Notes under the pieces: model-generated
What the model saw: the letters and a program-made list of their open reading frames with translations, nothing else
Told to the model about the DNA's origin: nothing
Databases searched by the model: none
Shown here: positions 5,472-6,523 of the stretch, piece after piece
Position numbering within the stretch: position 1 is the stretch's first letter
Layout of the letters: every line of letters starts with the position of its first letter
Translations under genes and position numbers: made by a program
Assembly: GCA_038317685.1 (NCBI GenBank)
Contig: JBBQBQ010000197.1
Coordinates: forward strand, 1-6,523
Direction of reading: 5' to 3'
From: JBBQBQ01 sp038317685
GTDB lineage: Bacteria; Desulfobacterota; Desulfuromonadia; Desulfuromonadales; DDH964
Length of the DNA: 6,523 nucleotides

Positions 5472-5834
5472 ATGGACCAGGATCAGCATCTCGTGGGCGA
5501 GGATCAGCGCGGATTTCTGCGGGTCCCCCTGATCGTTTACCGGATTCGCCTTGACGACGGCCGCCGCTCCTTCTTCGGCTACAGCTGCAATATCGGCCGC
5601 GGCGGTCTTTTCATTTCCACTGTCAGCCCCCGGGAGCCGGGGAGCCGCTTCGCCGTGGAAATCCCCCTCCCGCCACCGTTCCAGCGTCTGCTGCGTTGCC
5701 ACTGCGAGGTCACCTGGACTCGCCCTTACGATCCCCGGTCTACCCAACCACCGGGCATGGGTTTGAAGTTCCTCGACCTTGCCGACGCCGATGGCGAGGC
5801 CCTGGAGGCCTGGATCAAGACCTTGCCCGAATGA
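5472..5834 (+). CDS. PilZ domain protein (TIGR02266-like), candidate cyclic-di-GMP receptor
   Basis: A 120-residue, single-domain cytoplasmic protein. PilZ domains bind cyclic-di-GMP through an N-terminal RxxxR and a following [DN]xSxxG. Here Arg13-GFL-Arg17 gives the first motif and NIGRGG at 40-45 the second, with Gly in place of the usual Ser. The text after it, GGLFIST, the strand CEVTWTR near 78-84 and PPGMGLKFLDL near 93-103 match the TIGR02266 PilZ subgroup common in Myxococcus and other deltaproteobacteria. The ATG has GGAG six bases upstream. It follows the glycosyltransferase by 61 bases and precedes the membrane protein by 73, all in one direction, so co-transcription is possible but not tight. 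A link between cyclic-di-GMP and glycan synthesis is inference. Ligand binding is likely but the Ser-to-Gly change could weaken it. Confidence 0.88.
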   Translation: MDQDQHLVGEDQRGFLRVPLIVYRIRLDDGRRSFFGYSCNIGRGGLFISTVSPREPGSRFAVEIPLPPPFQRLLRCHCEVTWTRPYDPRSTQPPGMGLKFLDLADADGEALEAWIKTLPE

Positions 5835-5907
5835 ACCGTTGGCTCCTTGCTGCCGGGCCGGTCGGGTCACGCTCGGTTGACACTCAATTGTAACAAGGGA
5901 GGTTTCG

Positions 5908-6303
5908 ATGCGTGGTTTGCTCCTTCGCTGGCTGATTCTGACCGCGGCGATTCTGGCCGCGGCGCACCTTTTCAACGGCATTGCGGTGACCGGTCTGGCC
6001 GCCGCGGTTTGGGCCGCAGCTCTCCTCGGAATCCTCAACGCCTTTCTGCGCCCTCTCCTCCTCCTGATTACCCTTCCCATCAACATCCTGACCCTCGGAC
6101 TCTTCACCTTTGTCGTCAATGCCCTCCTTTTGTGGATGGTTTCGGGGCTCTTCGGCGGCTTGGTGGTGAATGGCTTTGCCGCGGCCCTTATCGGCTCCCT
6201 GGTCATCAGCCTGGTCAGCTGGCTGCTGACGGCGCTGATCGATGGGCGGGGACAGGTCGAGGTCATCTCCTTGCGCCGGAGCGGCAAAGATCGCTGGGAA
6301 TGA
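5908..6303 (+). CDS. PF04020 (phage holin family 4 superfamily IV) small inner-membrane protein
   Basis: A 131-residue protein with four predicted membrane helices at about residues 4-22, 30-54, 57-82 and 88-111, and a short polar, charged C-terminal tail. The family signature is clear: LNAFLRPLLLLITLP at 43-57 followed by TLGLFTFVVNALLLW at 62-76. The family is annotated as a phage holin, but it is widespread on bacterial chromosomes and no phage gene is near, so a lysis role is unlikely; its function is unknown. The ATG has AGGGAGG five bases upstream. It lies 73 bases after the PilZ stop and could share that transcript. The stop codon sits in the loop of a small TCGCTG/CAGCGA hairpin (6291-6310) without a T tract. 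Confidence 0.9.
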   Translation: MRGLLLRWLILTAAILAAAHLFNGIAVTGLAAAVWAAALLGILNAFLRPLLLLITLPINILTLGLFTFVVNALLLWMVSGLFGGLVVNGFAAALIGSLVISLVSWLLTALIDGRGQVEVISLRRSGKDRWE

Positions 6304-6523
6304 TCAGCGAGGCGGTATCCATGAACTGAACCTCGTGCTGCCCAGCCACGGTTGTCGGGGGAGCGCCGGGAGGCCCGGCCTCGGGAGAATCGGTGATCCC
6401 CTGTTTCTTTGGGCTCAGGACCAGGCGTCGTCCCGGGGGAATTTTGGTCTTTTAATCCGCCTCTCGCCATCGCGCCCCGGGCACAGCGGGCTCCCGAGAG
6501 GGGGAAGGATGGGTGAACTACCC
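6304..6523. other. Non-coding 3' region with no convincing gene
   Basis: These 220 bases after the membrane-protein gene show no convincing open frame on either strand. A small hairpin GCCGGG-AGG-CCCGGC lies at 6365-6379 without a T tract. CTCGGGAG at 6380-6387 and CTCCCGAG at 6491-6498 are exact complements 103 bases apart, and T-rich stretches occur near 6403-6410 and 6444-6453. At the very edge, a purine-rich run precedes an ATG at 6509; this may be the beginning of the next gene, but too little is visible to call it. Confidence 0.5.

Noticed and set aside
5877..5894. TTGACA followed by TTGTAA upstream of the PF04020 gene as a promoter
   Set aside because: The two hexamers are only six bases apart, and no acceptable -10 lies 16-18 bases after TTGACA (it would fall on the ribosome-binding site).
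5908..6303. Reading the PF04020 protein as evidence of a prophage
   Set aside because: The holin label is only a family name; no other phage gene, integrase or attachment site is visible and the family is common on ordinary chromosomes.
6365..6379. Hairpin GCCGGG-AGG-CCCGGC as terminator after the PF04020 gene
   Set aside because: The stem is six base pairs and no T tract follows within 15 bases; in GC-rich DNA such short hairpins are frequent.
4626..6470. Very long open frame (614 codons) on the minus strand across three genes
   Set aside because: It is Arg/Pro/Ser-rich with no domain and runs opposite the glycosyltransferase, PilZ and membrane-protein genes, all of which have recognisable families and ribosome-binding sites.
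6509..6523. Start of a further plus-strand gene at ATG 6509 (or GTG 6513)
   Set aside because: A purine-rich run precedes it, but at most five codons are visible, so neither frame nor product can be judged.

Overview
The window is GC-rich and gene-dense. Its protein families point to a deltaproteobacterium of the Desulfuromonadales/Geobacterales type: a DUF748 (AsmA-like) envelope protein, a cysteine-free rubrerythrin-like ferritin, a YhdH/AcuI-type reductase, a PilZ domain of the TIGR02266 kind and a small PF04020 membrane protein. This placement rests on recognising families by eye and is an inference. No mobile element, tRNA, rRNA or CRISPR array is visible.

Layout. Positions 1-2111 hold the N-terminal 703 codons of a large minus-strand DUF748 protein that runs off the left edge. 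Positions 2112-2407 are a structured, non-coding divergent spacer in front of the ferritin gene (2408-2872, plus). The ferritin gene converges on an acrylyl-CoA reductase/quinone oxidoreductase gene (2953-3957, minus), with a strong shared hairpin between them. A 127-bp divergent spacer separates the reductase from a plus-strand series: GT2-like glycosyltransferase (4085-5410), PilZ protein (5472-5834) and PF04020 membrane protein (5908-6303). The last 220 bases show no convincing gene.

The most interesting part is the spacer at 2112-2407. On the minus strand it contains a perfect TATAAT at 17-bp spacing from a weak -35 box, a 5' stem-loop, a short C-rich linker, and a 9-bp GC-rich stem followed by six Ts (an intrinsic terminator). 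All of this lies upstream of a second, extended -10 promoter that could serve the DUF748 gene itself. This arrangement looks like an independent small RNA of about 75 nt. Its terminator loop carries CCTCCTGG, which, with the next stem base, is complementary over nine bases to the Shine-Dalgarno region of the divergent ferritin gene. An attenuator in the DUF748 leader is the main alternative.

How the genes work together is only partly readable. The ferritin-like protein suggests iron or peroxide handling. The reductase suggests removal of reactive acrylyl-CoA-type enoyl thioesters or quinones. The glycosyltransferase-PilZ pair could link surface glycan synthesis to cyclic-di-GMP. The DUF748 and PF04020 proteins are envelope and inner-membrane proteins of unproven function.
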